Shown here piece after piece: positions 12,601-21,300 of a stretch of DNA of 64,000 bases (position 1 is its first letter; each line of letters begins with the position of its first letter). The DNA lies in assembly GCA_963970005.1 (NCBI GenBank), contig CAXAMN010006513.1, forward strand, positions 38,530 through 102,529. The letters are read 5' to 3'. The position numbers and the translations under genes are program-made. The stretch is from Durusdinium trenchii. Lineage: Eukaryota; Sar; Dinophyceae; Suessiales; Symbiodiniaceae. The notes beneath the pieces are model-generated. The model ran no database searches. It saw nothing but the letters and a program-made list of their open reading frames with translations, and was not told where the DNA came from.

Positions 12601-13655
12601 CATTGCTGGCAGCTCGGCTACGACATGGCAGGATCAAGTTGACATGGGATCCGTCGTACACCGCGGCCAAGCGCAAGACCAAAGCAGAGCGCCACAAGGC
12701 CATTGCTGAGTCCACCGAGCACTACAGGCCAGAGGAACCCCCGGACTTTGACAAGCCCACTCAGAATGAACACACGATTGAGAATGAGTTGCCCCCTGAC
12801 ACCAAGAACACTCAGGAGTTCTTCGACGCCCTTGAGGACTCTGGCGAACCTGAGAACACGGAGCTTTGTGAGTATGTCCACTTTGCACAGAACAACCCCG
12901 CTCCCACGTATGTGTTCCTAGCCAGCCATGTCGCTCACCGCAAGCATGCCATGGACACGGGTCGCATGAAGAATGTCCTCAAATGGTTGGTTTGGTGGTC
13001 AATGATGGTTGCAGCAACTGGTGAAACCAATACATGTTCCACAACCGAAGCACCAGAAGAACAAGATAGCCTATGGTTCTGGATTTTGGTTTTAGCTGCT
13101 GTTCACGTCATGGCACTCTTTGGCATGTTCATTTTGGGCCGTTGCACCAAGTTCCTTTTTTCACCGGCACGACACGATGCCTCCACCCAGAAGGACGAAG
13201 CTGTAGTCCCACAAAGACTGAGGCAGTTGAACACCAAGCTTCAGGCAGATCACGACCACAGCCTACGTCAGGTTGAAGAGTCGAAGAAAGCTGCACAAGA
13301 AGCCCGTGCCGCGCTGGCACTCCAAGAAGAGGAACTGGATGCTTTGCGCAACCTGTGTTTGGCTGCCCGAGATCTGTTCCGCAATCTTGAAGCAGAGATG
13401 GAAGACCATGCTGCTCGATGCCCCTTCACCCGAGAGATCTATGCCTCGAAGCGAGGCGAGTGCTGGCATTTGGAGTCATGCCACTTGACGGAGCAGATCA
13501 CCGAAAAGAATTTGCTCGTCATGCGACGATGTCCGTACTGCGCTGGAGTGAATCCACCACCTGACCGAATGCTGTACCCACAGGGTTGGTGCATCAAACA
13601 TGATGTGCACCATTGGTACAGAGCTTTTGAGCAGTACAGTTCTCCCTCCATGTGA
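6648..13655 (+). CDS. pol: copia Gag C-terminus-Pol polyprotein with methyltransferase-like and membrane domains
   Basis: The frame is open from 6648, just after a TAA at 6645-6647, to TGA 13653-13655. No ATG start is obvious, so a shift from gag is assumed. Domains in order: acidic Tyr/Trp-rich Gag tail; zinc knuckle C-x2-C-x4-H-x4-C at 7203-7244; aspartic protease with LDPGAS at 7392-7409 (Pro where Ser/Thr is usual); an extra domain at about 8030-8610 with ELYCGKARTSE, APECKLWS and IEQPKD resembling motifs of SAM-dependent methyltransferases; integrase HHCC (8814-8924) and DDE with Asp 9003, Asp 9177 and Glu 9285 (D-x35-E); a long Pro/Ser/Ala-rich linker; reverse transcriptase with Asp 11316 and HVDDM (11643-11657); RNase H with Asp 12123, 12420 and 12573 plus a Glu near 12286. 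After RNase H come two hydrophobic segments (about 12975-13015 and 13065-13140), a coiled coil (about 13215-13415) and a Cys/His-rich end. The stop codon lies inside the 3' LTR. Confidence 0.95.
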   Translation, partial: GGGWNSDRNRRFQSSWRSQKAYTADDYAPEDDGDDSWDYGYYEGDEPWPEDTTQYDYEEPYDFDQDAGYFGEEPWVEDDPNGEAGDPQALADQYDQAFASYTDARKRFQELKMSRGYLPIVALTDGQQQGPTSSTSPTTSPTSWRSKGKGKGGGSKSGKSKTTIRYPPQGGGKFDPKGRAKANLNCLRCGQPGHWAANCPQGSTSPSRSSLKRPASATEGMASLTSPQETALLIFQDSSGQERPDCTMLDPGASAFLSGYGPFRRLVEHYKDINFPVNVIKMTKGRRKFQFGGDASLWSEWSAHIPVFVDGRYGTIEIFLLPGNTPMLCGRPIIEALGMSMDFANRRLKIGSSPWQPAVLGRQGEYLWSLTQEHDIMQYDPDKPEFELRTNDPDVHQKDGYLLKDFMLEEQVFNSSEPMNMKLNSQDTKHLKKHELKTMDVTLTTQLNELSAYITRELHRPERPRVLWELYCGKARTSEVAQSLGMEVRTFSYDTGWDFDQLKHQTSFLETLDEEMPDKLLIAPECKLWSRMQSLGRRTPAQQEALIAARQRHHDRHLMFVKRSYLKQLSGGRHVTIEQPKDALSWQTQALRSLPGRITDFSQCRYGAQCLDADGQWRPVLKNTRLLTTKKTVQEAMSLQCQHDHQHCHLEGSATGYGVRTRYMEDYQPGLAATLAAALSLPEPPQSWENVYATTEEKEVTGSLIRLQASTRQEAIRTAQKLHRNLGHPSKEALTELLAARGAAEAILEAARGYTCLACTKYKKPAQAAPASMPQSTTFNDTVQADIFWLRRGSTKFPVMSIVDMATRYTSATLLRSEQTEEYIKAFERSWIAHFGPPTKLITDEGRPWLGRIMDDWTTSHAIQHIVAPGEAHERLAVVERRHAMIRRATEIYMDDLKLDNVSGIREALTYIVPQINATPTVAGFSPSQWVLGHQPRMAGDLLSDHLEAVHLGGHPDFEETLTKRHAAKKALLDADADRKLRRALSLKYKGINTEFHLGQQVFFWRDARQPDLVKVRWLGPAHIVMKEYKNPQEANSPVSVYWLAFKSQLIRCAPHHIRPDIKAVAHSLDDTQEALNKVRQLKSRGVTRYYDLHQLNRRNLMDVEEDEHGESENLHSDSEHEMAPPRQRPRLSMAPPEASADSPTPDGEPGQPAAPPPAPEAPSGDPNPADTSQAPAAVPIPPSEISLSEPSEEPPALSAAPTPHSAPPQGVLPNSTAQVPQLDPATAALYETAGPETFEQRRRRFSQQETLSFAPWRTNRPALPEPYMTAPPPATTPAESANMTYQDTEHGFNVEGLDASQLPTGWQVDEHGYMTLSDTLADCWEVKAGCLIRHHLVPRRGRMHLDHLPRDCPIPADRLDKVKVTLVHTADGKSRLHTDDGTETSPPPDTTSSWTGCTIFQIDGSLRKEMAMYSGQHTIYTSAKQEAKSQKMIKAKKFKKDKNGVNERALGPHDRALFKEAKVKELKSFFDHGVWTFQHKNDADETRTLTARMILKWSKNPDGSPRAKARLIVRGYNDPDALAGQIVTSSPTTTRLSRSYILSLAANMGWSTWTADVSTAFLQGRPQSRKLWVKLPTECLQLLGADEDTRMLLLKPCYGQIDAPRGWFLEAVDRLLRAGLRQHPLDPCCFLAFETDSPNYDAQDPVHQTVQSLGDERLVGMIIMHVDDMLGSGCLNSPRYQEVVRTLKDTFSFREWKQDLDKLEYCGCELTKTEEGGRRLHQEAYMGKVSPITFNKGRALTEALNEREITQVRGLLGSVQWPAVQTSPHLQCSTSMLSSQVNKATVHTLHECNRLLKFCKENKDVGLIYNYIGEPQQLQMITFFDAGFGSRPDGNSQGGYVIMLVNKALLTSSEEGQYHILDWRSFRTPRVARSSLGAEAQAGGQAADATEFACRFWEHLLHPVLPLQDLLKVKSQLTPQLITDAKALYDSYHREGISSSVIDKRISLEIRVMKERMQDIGGSLRWVSSERQLGDGFTKESARALLAARLRHGRIKLTWDPSYTAAKRKTKAERHKAIAESTEHYRPEEPPDFDKPTQNEHTIENELPPDTKNTQEFFDALEDSGEPENTELCEYVHFAQNNPAPTYVFLASHVAHRKHAMDTGRMKNVLKWLVWWSMMVAATGETNTCSTTEAPEEQDSLWFWILVLAAVHVMALFGMFILGRCTKFLFSPARHDASTQKDEAVVPQRLRQLNTKLQADHDHSLRQVEESKKAAQEARAALALQEEELDALRNLCLAARDLFRNLEAEMEDHAARCPFTREIYASKRGECWHLESCHLTEQITEKNLLVMRRCPYCAGVNPPPDRMLYPQGWCIKHDVHHWYRAFEQYSSPSM

Positions 13656-13832
13656 AGATGTACGCTGTACATCACTTTGTTTCATGAAACCACATGATCC
13701 GTCCGCAGAGGGCGGGCTCAGCACGCTGAAAAGGCGCGGACGCGCGGCCCCAGTCGGTCGCCTTTGTGCTTCGACGTTCGATCGTCGGTTCACCTACTTG
13801 CTGGAAGACTTCGTGCGTTTCCAGTTTCTACA
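13651..13832 (+). repeat. 3' LTR (182 bp)
   Basis: It is an exact copy of the 5' LTR by eye. The pol frame's last Met codon and stop codon use its first five bases. No purine-rich tract precedes it; the bases just upstream are mixed and pyrimidine-rich (GTTCTCCCTCCA). Confidence 0.96.
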
Positions 13833-14209
13833 GAGAGCTTTATTCTGTAAGCCGATACTGAAACATCCCTTGCGTCCTAAGGGCTGTGTCCTTCCCGGCC
13901 TCAAATACCAAACGTCCTTCTCCAAGCATTCATCGATCCTGAAACACGGGCGCTCCCAACAGTCTGACCCGGCCCTGTTCTGGAAAACGATCTCCTTCGG
14001 GAGTCTCCCAAAGGCTCACGGAATCTCACGGATCCACCGACCCATCGACTAATTCGCGAGCTGCCATGTTCAGTGGCAACAGACTGGACGTTCCAGTCAG
14101 TCAGCCACACAGTTCATCCCAGTTCATCCCAGTTCCATGTTTGCTCCAAACTGAGTATGTTGGAGGTCTGTCCATTCCCGCACCATCCGAAACACGAAGC
14201 ACGACCCCC

Positions 14210-15430
14210 TCCTCGCCGGAACACCCCGCGTCGCCTGGCGATCTCCCAGGAGGAAATGTCCGGGAGCGCTGCCACGGAGGGAGCAGCCTTGAGAATGCTG
14301 GCCACCTGAGTCGAAGAGTGGCGACAAATCTGACGACCGGAGGAACTGTGGGGCCCAATCACCTAGGCCAAGTGCAAACTGGACGTATGCGAAGCAGAAG
14401 AACATTTGGGGGCCATGGGTGGAATGACTTCTGGGTGAATTTTCCCCCATGGGAAAAGACATGAAAGCAATTAATCTCCCATACGTATCCATGCGTCACA
14501 GTCAAGTTAGGGGATGATTTGAGAGAGCAAATCACCTGATGCTCAAAGGCATGGATCGTTTCGATGTGAACAATTTCTCTGCCAGCCAAATGAACATGTC
14601 CTGCCTCCACCCCCCAAAAACAGAAAACAGTTGGCAGAAAGTTGGGTATGCGCGACAGCTGCTATCTCACATAAGCAATCTATGGATATCCATGGATCCT
14701 TTCCAGGTGCATTGAAGACTCAATCAAGTCCAAATGGAAACCAAGGGCGCTCCAATACATTGGCATGTCGACATTGATGAGATCTGTAGACTGTAGATCT
14801 GCCTGAAGCTACCCACAGGTCTGGTGCACTTTTCCTAACCGCTCCAAAAAAGAAAACAAACACATCGACTCTGAGGGATCCGGGATCCCCCCTTTTCGTC
14901 CCTTCGCCGCACAGAAGACACCGCGTCGGAACACGCGTCGTCCCCTCCCCGCCCCCAGCCTCACCCACCGGGCACGACCTTCCCCCACTCGGCCAGGGCG
15001 CGCGAGGTCGCACCGTCGCCCAGCGGTTCCGCAAGTCTTCGGCATCCACGTGGATGAAGAACCAAGCCTCGGAACGGCACGGGAGCAAGCGGAGGCTCCT
15101 GAGAGCGGTCTTCTTCTCCAGGTCCAAGGGTGAGCTGCCATCTCTGGGCATTACAGCAACTTGTAGCTTCGTTGCGCTGCTTCCGGGGCCTGAGACTTTT
15201 TCTTGATCCATCTTGACCCCTACCTAGCATTTGATGGGTCCTTCGGCAGCATGTTGTGGTCCCCGAGTTGACGGCCCGACCGGAAGGCGCCGCGGTGGCC
15301 GCCGGCCCGACCGGTCCGGCCCGGCGCGGGGCACCGCGTAGGCCCCGTGACCCGGGCGGTCCGGGCGTAGGCGTCCTCGAAGTAGCTGTCGAGCTCGGAG
15401 ACCTGGAACTTCTCAAACTGCCGCATGTAC
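14210..15430 (-). CDS. Candidate coding exons, unidentified protein
   Basis: Three minus-strand stretches read like protein. About 15430-15340 contains FEKFQVSELDSYFEDAYART. About 15190-15010 contains LQVAVMPRDGSSPLDLEKK and then AWFFIHVDAEDLRNRW. About 14330-14210 contains VASILKAAPSVAALPDISSW followed by EIARRRGVF. Their order fits one minus-strand gene. I do not recognise the family, and a lipid-binding or PH-like fold for the second block is only a guess. The retrotransposon begins immediately downstream in gene orientation (13837), so these exons and those at 0.7-2.5 kb may flank an intron carrying the element. Confidence 0.35.
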
Positions 15431-16459
15431 CTGCGACACCCTTGGGACCCACCGGCCGAAGGGCTCGGAACCGGGGAAGAACCGGTCAGTTCACGCGACG
15501 GGGCGATGTTCAGAGGTTATCGAACGGGTGGAGAAAACATGGGCGCACGGGTTTTCCGATCTCGAATGGCCAAATCGAGGGAAAATAGTAGCATTCAAAA
15601 AACGAGGCACACCAATTCATGCACGAATGGATGCGATTGGAAGTCACATCTTAACATCCAGGAAACACCCAGTTACGCACTGCGGTGACTAGTGGAAAGG
15701 ACCCTATCTGGAGTGCAAATGAGAGTACGTACCATGGAGTACCTGAAACCTGAGAAAAAAGATTGTCACAGAGACGACTGCTTGGCGTTCTAAAGCTGCA
15801 ACCTCAAATAGCAGGTCGCAGGTTCCTTTTCGTGTCTCCTGGCTTCAGTTCTTGGCGAGCAATACATGCTACGAAACTCGGGGAGGACAGGCTTTGGCCC
15901 TTGGCCGTTGTCGGATTAACAGCAGCCAGATTCACAAGGTCGTGATTTGGTTCTCCGCCTTCGCAAGGCAAGTTCCATCGCCCAAATGCTGTACAAAGGC
16001 AATCCCAAGTAGACAAGCTGTCTTGAGATTGAATACACGGTTTAAACACTGAACACACTGAACACAAGAGAATTTTGGACAAGTGCTTGGAGTTACAGCC
16101 AAGTGCCAAACTCATGTTGCAGATTGCACTTGGAGTCAGAGTTTGCCTTGACTAAGATGCGGATGAACCTCTGGTATATAGACATTAGCGACAGCTGATG
16201 GGACCAGCTTGGGTCGCAGAATAAATGGATGTGCGAAAGAGAGCCAGTGAAGCGTTTTGTGGATACAACCTCTTGACCTGCCTGGGAACCCAAACAACCA
16301 GAAACAAATGATGTTGAGATCCTTTACATAGGAAATGGCCAAATGATGCCAAATGGCTGTTTGGGCAAACATCCATTTCTTTCTGGTTGTTTGGATTTCC
16401 AGGTGCAGGTTTGACATGCCACCCGTACTCCGTAGATCTACCATGGGCATCATGACTTG

Positions 16460-17925
16460 ACTCAACTCACCCCACCAGCTGCGACGCAAGAAGCGCACCG
16501 CATAGGACACGACCGACTCTGGAAGACTCTGCAGCCACGTTTGTGGTCTACAGGCAACCAGCAAAGAGATGCAGCAAATAATTCGTGCATAGGCAAGTCA
16601 TGTCTTTGGATGACTTTGGATATCTTTGGATGCATTCAGAGTAAGTTCCCCTGGTAGCCCTGGTAGCAGGTAGGGCGTGAACATGTATGTGTCAATGTTT
16701 AATGGTCTTGATTTCTGCAATGCCTCGGTCTTAGAGCATTGATGTGCTCTGCAGGCCTGTGCAACTCCGAACCCTTACGGACGCGTTCAAGAACTGAACC
16801 TGACATGGAACCTGTGACAAAAAAGGCGTGGGAACTCAAAAAGCAGAACGCGCCATCACCGGTTGCACATCGTTGCACCAAGCACCCGCCACTGACCGCA
16901 GCTTTCGCGATCTGTGGTCACAGTCTCTCCTCACTAAAGCGCTCAGCCGATGTGGACTTCGTCTTGCTGCTGGTAATGCTGATAATCCTGGTGTCAGCGT
17001 GTCGCAGTGTCGCAGTGTCACGCCGGAACTCGTGAAACGTCATGACGAATGCGTCTCTTCGATGGTTTTTGTTGTGTTGTTCTTGCTTTCCTGCCATTTG
17101 GTGCCGCTAAAGAAGAAAGTTTCACTCCCAGCGGATCTGAGATGAGTCTTCCCTGCGGCATCCACAAGCTCAATTCAAGAATCAAAGACCTCCGTAGCAT
17201 CGGAACGGGGGGCGGCCGATGATATCGGCGCACCACCCGTCCAACCCTCTGGCAGTCCTGGACAAGCCATCCGGACGCACCGAGGCGCCTCGAGGAGATC
17301 CACTGGGCACCAACACTTGCTCAAAGCGCTCGGCACGCGTCGCCAAATCGCTCATGCGATCCTGCCGCCCGCGGAGGACGCGATCGAAAAGGGATCCGGA
17401 CACACCGCGTGTCGTCCGTTCAGAACGTCGTGTTGGGTGCGTCCTGTTGGGCCGACAGGTTGGGTGTTGAACCGAGACTCCTGGAGCAAAAAAATAGGAG
17501 GATCAGTTGAAATTGACGGTGTTGAACTGGGTGTTGAACATGATGGGTGTTGAACTGGCCTCAGTCGAAATTGGGAAGATGAGGACCTCTTCGGTTCTTC
17601 TTGTGCGGGGAGGCCGCATTTCAGTGTGGATGGCCGGGCATCAACAACTGTGATTGGCAGCGATTCTTTTTCGCCCGTGCCAGATTCATCTATGTAGACT
17701 CCAGATTCAATTCCTGGATGTTCTTTCTTCCATGGCCATAATTGGATTCCTCTTTGAAACCCTTTTGAACCAACCGTCCCTGGGCTCTTGTTCGTGTTCT
17801 CGTTTCTGAAACAGCGCCACCTCAGGAAGACCCAGGTCGGAGACTGGCTCGCCCATATCTTGGAGGAACTCCAGCTCACCTCGATGGTGGCGCCACTTCA
17901 GTCCCAGGCGTCGAAAACGGACGGA
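16460..17925 (-). CDS. Candidate coding exons, unidentified protein
   Basis: About 17925-17770 reads VRFRRLGLKWRHHRGELEFL followed by QDMGEPVSDLGLPEVALFQK. About 17403-17270 reads GSLFDRVLRGRQDRMSDLAT followed by RAERFEQVLVPSG. About 16540-16460 reads LPESVVSYAVRFLRRSWWGE. The composition is coding-like and the strand matches the gene array. They lie downstream of the channel stop (18360) and may continue into the exons at 14-15 kb. No motif identifies the protein. Confidence 0.3.
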
Positions 17926-18359
17926 CACCATGGATGGACGCCGTTGACCTTGTGTGTGTGTGTGTGTTTAACTTAGGTTTAAACCGGAGAATACATGCCA
18001 AAGGTTGTGTCAGGCAAAACTCAGCCTGGTAGTTGAATTATCATGATTTGTCTATCTCATGGAAAACCTCTCGTCAACGCCAGTGCCAGCAAAACTGTTG
18101 ACAGTTGACAGGTCAAGCTTCATGGTCTTGCTTCTTTGACTGTCTTGCTTCCTTTAACTGACACCATGTCATGCCTAGTCCCAACTTGGTAGACGGTCAC
18201 AGCAACGCGAAATTCTGCAGAACATCTGCCAAACATGCTGACAGTCCAACAAAAGGTTTGTGTGTTTGTGTAGTTAATGATTATCAAATCTCACGATCAT
18301 AATATATAGTCGCCACGGGTGGAAGGAACATGGTAGAACATCTGAACATGAATTGAATC

Positions 18360-21300
18360 CTATCCTTGCCCAGCACCTCTGTCATTCTCGAGAAATCCTG
18401 CGGCTTCGCCGTGCTTCATATTGCGAAAGAAATTGCGGCTGACTTTAGCATCAGTTTCCACCCAGGAGAACATTTTCGCCAGCAGCCCTACCAGCCTCCG
18501 GCAACCACAGGTCGCTGTTTGGGTCCCGAGAAATCTGGCCATGTCGCTGACCAATAGAATCCCGAAAATCTGCAGGAAGCGCCACAAGGGTCCGCCGAAC
18601 TTCACCACCAGATGCCCAAACGCATCACATTGCACCTGATGGAGAGGAGAGTTGTAGGGAGCAGACTCGAACTCTTCAAGTAGTGTGAGAGGGTCAGGAG
18701 CAAATGCCGAAAACCCACTCTCCAGTCTCCCACCTTCTCCTAGGTTCTTCAGCAAACCAACTTCCACCGTGATTCCGGCAAAGACCTGGTGACTTTGTGG
18801 GCTCCCCTGGGAAAACATGTGTCAAACCGTGCTGACAAAACCCACCTTGGAGCACAAGCCGCTCTGGACGACGAACAGTTCCGAAGGCGGCGCCCCCGAG
18901 TCCCAATGCCCAAAAGACACTCCAGGCACCTGGATGTAGTAGCCAATGCCTTGACCCGCGCTCAGCCGACCGCCTCACAGGCGTTGGCTCTGAAAAAGGA
19001 TGTTGGCCTTGAAACCTCCAAGAGATGTCCAACATTCACAAGGCCTGTGGCTTACAATGATCAGAGAGGACAAAGAACTGCTTTCAACAAGTCTTACATT
19101 TCTTGCAAATATTTCTTGAGAAACAAAAAATGTTACTGTTACATGACATGTGTCGACTTGTGCCAACGTTGTGGTGAAAATGGTTTTACGATAATCACAA
19201 GTAGTGTGATGACCACGTGTCGTGCCACGGGCCTTCTTGAAAAACACATTATATAACACACAACAAAATGTGTATATATACATTAGATTGCTCGAATGTG
19301 CACGCATATAGGATTAAACTTATGGGTCTCATCGGGCCAGTTCGTCCTAGTAGCTCACCAGCTGACAAAGAGAGAATCAAAAACAGCAACTTCTGAGGTA
19401 TGATTCCCTCCTTTGACGTCGAAGCCATGGAAAATGGGCCTTCGCCAGGCTACAGGGTTCTCGACCCACACCATGTCTCGGCGAAACCCAAAATTGGCAG
19501 TATGCCGAATCCGGCCAAGTGACGATGGTGCCACTCGGTCCACAAGCACGCAACACAGAGATTCTCCTGTTGGAGCACCACAAAAGGTGCTTCCTCGTCG
19601 TTGTGCTCTTGGCGTGCCAGATAGAGCATGCGACCCGATTCCTGAGATTCAAAGCGAACAAACATTCAGATGAGTTGCATATGAAGAAAACAAACCAAAC
19701 TAGTCCAAAATCAAACTAGGTAACTAGAGCCTAAAGAACATTGGACGCCGCATTCTGGTCAGTCTGATGGCTAAATCTTCCACACCCCATGAAGATCATG
19801 AAGGACCTTTGAAATCCTTTGAATGGAGAATGTCTGGAAAAAATACACGCAAAAAAACACGCCTGAGATTGATCTTCCCATCTGATGTCCCCCGGAATCT
19901 TCCTCCACTCTTGGGCCACTTGGATGGCCCAGTCTCCAAGATGTAGACGTCCCGGCAATCCGTGCCAGGCATGAAAACATCCTGAGAGCGGGATTCCAAA
20001 TGTCATCCCCGGTCCTGGTCCGTCCCCGTCTCTGCTCATTCCTTGTCATCTGCTGGCGAGAGGTTGTTTCCTTCCACCGTGAACATTCTGGGATTCTCAT
20101 CGCCCAACCACCCCGTGATGTTGCCTTGGCCGGAGCCAAGAATCCAAGATTCCAACAGCCAAAGATCCACATTCATCATTCCTCACGATTTTAAGTTTCC
20201 TCGTCCACCTTGGTCTACTGCAGTCACCTGCAAACCAACCAAAGATCTCCTTACGAAACACGCTGTAAATGGCTGGATCACATGCTGGATCGTTTCCACA
20301 CAACCGCTCGCCCCGCACGAAGACCAGTCCTGCCCAGGCGAGGCATAGCCTTCGACCATGGCCCGGTGGCACACATTGCCTCGGATGTCCGAGCGAGGGC
20401 CCGGACCCAGAATTGCTTCTCATGACCCAGCTTCAGCCCTGGATGGGAGGGCCTCCAACAGATCCCAGGATGGTGATAGCAGGCCGCTCACTCCCTGGAA
20501 CCTCGACGCACGCACTGGCCGAACTCGGGAAAAGCCCCGTCCCACTCCACCACCCTTCCTCGGGAAACGAACTCGAACTGGGCCGAGACACTGTAGATGT
20601 ACTGGATATCATCGATGTCTCCACGGGGCCAAATCTTCAGGGAGAGCAAGAAAGGCATGTAGATCTCCTCGGAGTAGGAGGAAAGCGCAACCAAAATGGG
20701 TCCCAACTGAGAAGAAGAAGAAGAAAAATAAGAAGAAGAAAAAGAAAAAGAAGAAGATCGAGCATCATCGATCAAACCGAATGCAGCGGAGCGGGGGAGT
20801 TGGCACGTACATCACACACCAGTCTGCACAGCGAGGAAATGTGCTTGTTCACCTGCTCCGGGGCTGGTCGTGGATGGATTGCATGAACTTCCCATCATGT
20901 TCTCGTTGAGACTTGGAGATCTCCCCAAGCTTGCAAACATCGAAAAGGCCAAAGCTTGCTGGAGTCAGAGTATGACCCACTCGGCATGCAACTCATTGCT
21001 TGGGTCTCAATGTTGACACGCGGAAAGAATGCGGTGTTGTGCAGCATTTTTGTGGGCATCCAGGCAAAATCTTTCGAACCGTCCTTGTGATTCTCCGAAC
21101 GAATGTGATTCTCCGAAAGGACTGTCGGAATGGACAGTTTGGACCGAAAGACCATGTCCGAACGACCAACAGCGGTCGTTTCCACATCCCTTGCAAACGG
21201 GGTGAATTCCTCTGAAGTGGTGGGATTCGACCCAGTGAACAGCGAAATTTCTGAGACGCTCCCGTCTCAACCAAGGCTCATTGTGGAGCTGCATCTTCAA

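Larger units (their letters stand above)
5676..13837 (+). mobile_element. Full-length Ty1/copia-type LTR retrotransposon
   Basis: The element is bounded by two 182-bp direct repeats (5681-5862 and 13651-13832) that I find identical by eye. Each begins TG and ends CA. The 5-bp sequence GAGAG flanks both ends (5676-5680 and 13833-13837) as a target-site duplication. A tRNA-primer site follows the left LTR. The internal part encodes Gag, then protease, integrase, reverse transcriptase and RNase H in that order. Integrase before RT defines the copia (Pseudoviridae-like) arrangement. Identical LTRs imply a recent insertion. The element lies antisense to all recognisable host exons, with candidate minus-strand exons on both sides (2.4 and 14.2 kb), so it may sit in an intron. 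Gag is frameshifted but pol is open throughout. Confidence 0.96.

Noticed and set aside
12950..13655. A captured viral envelope gene
   Set aside because: There is no signal peptide, separate start or recognisable envelope family. Only the topology is suggestive, so it is reported as an env-like extension and not as an envelope gene.
20269..20909. Plus-strand frames of 183-205 codons with a poly-Lys/Arg run
   Set aside because: They lie opposite the channel's nucleotide-binding exons, and the basic run is just the (GAA)n microsatellite.
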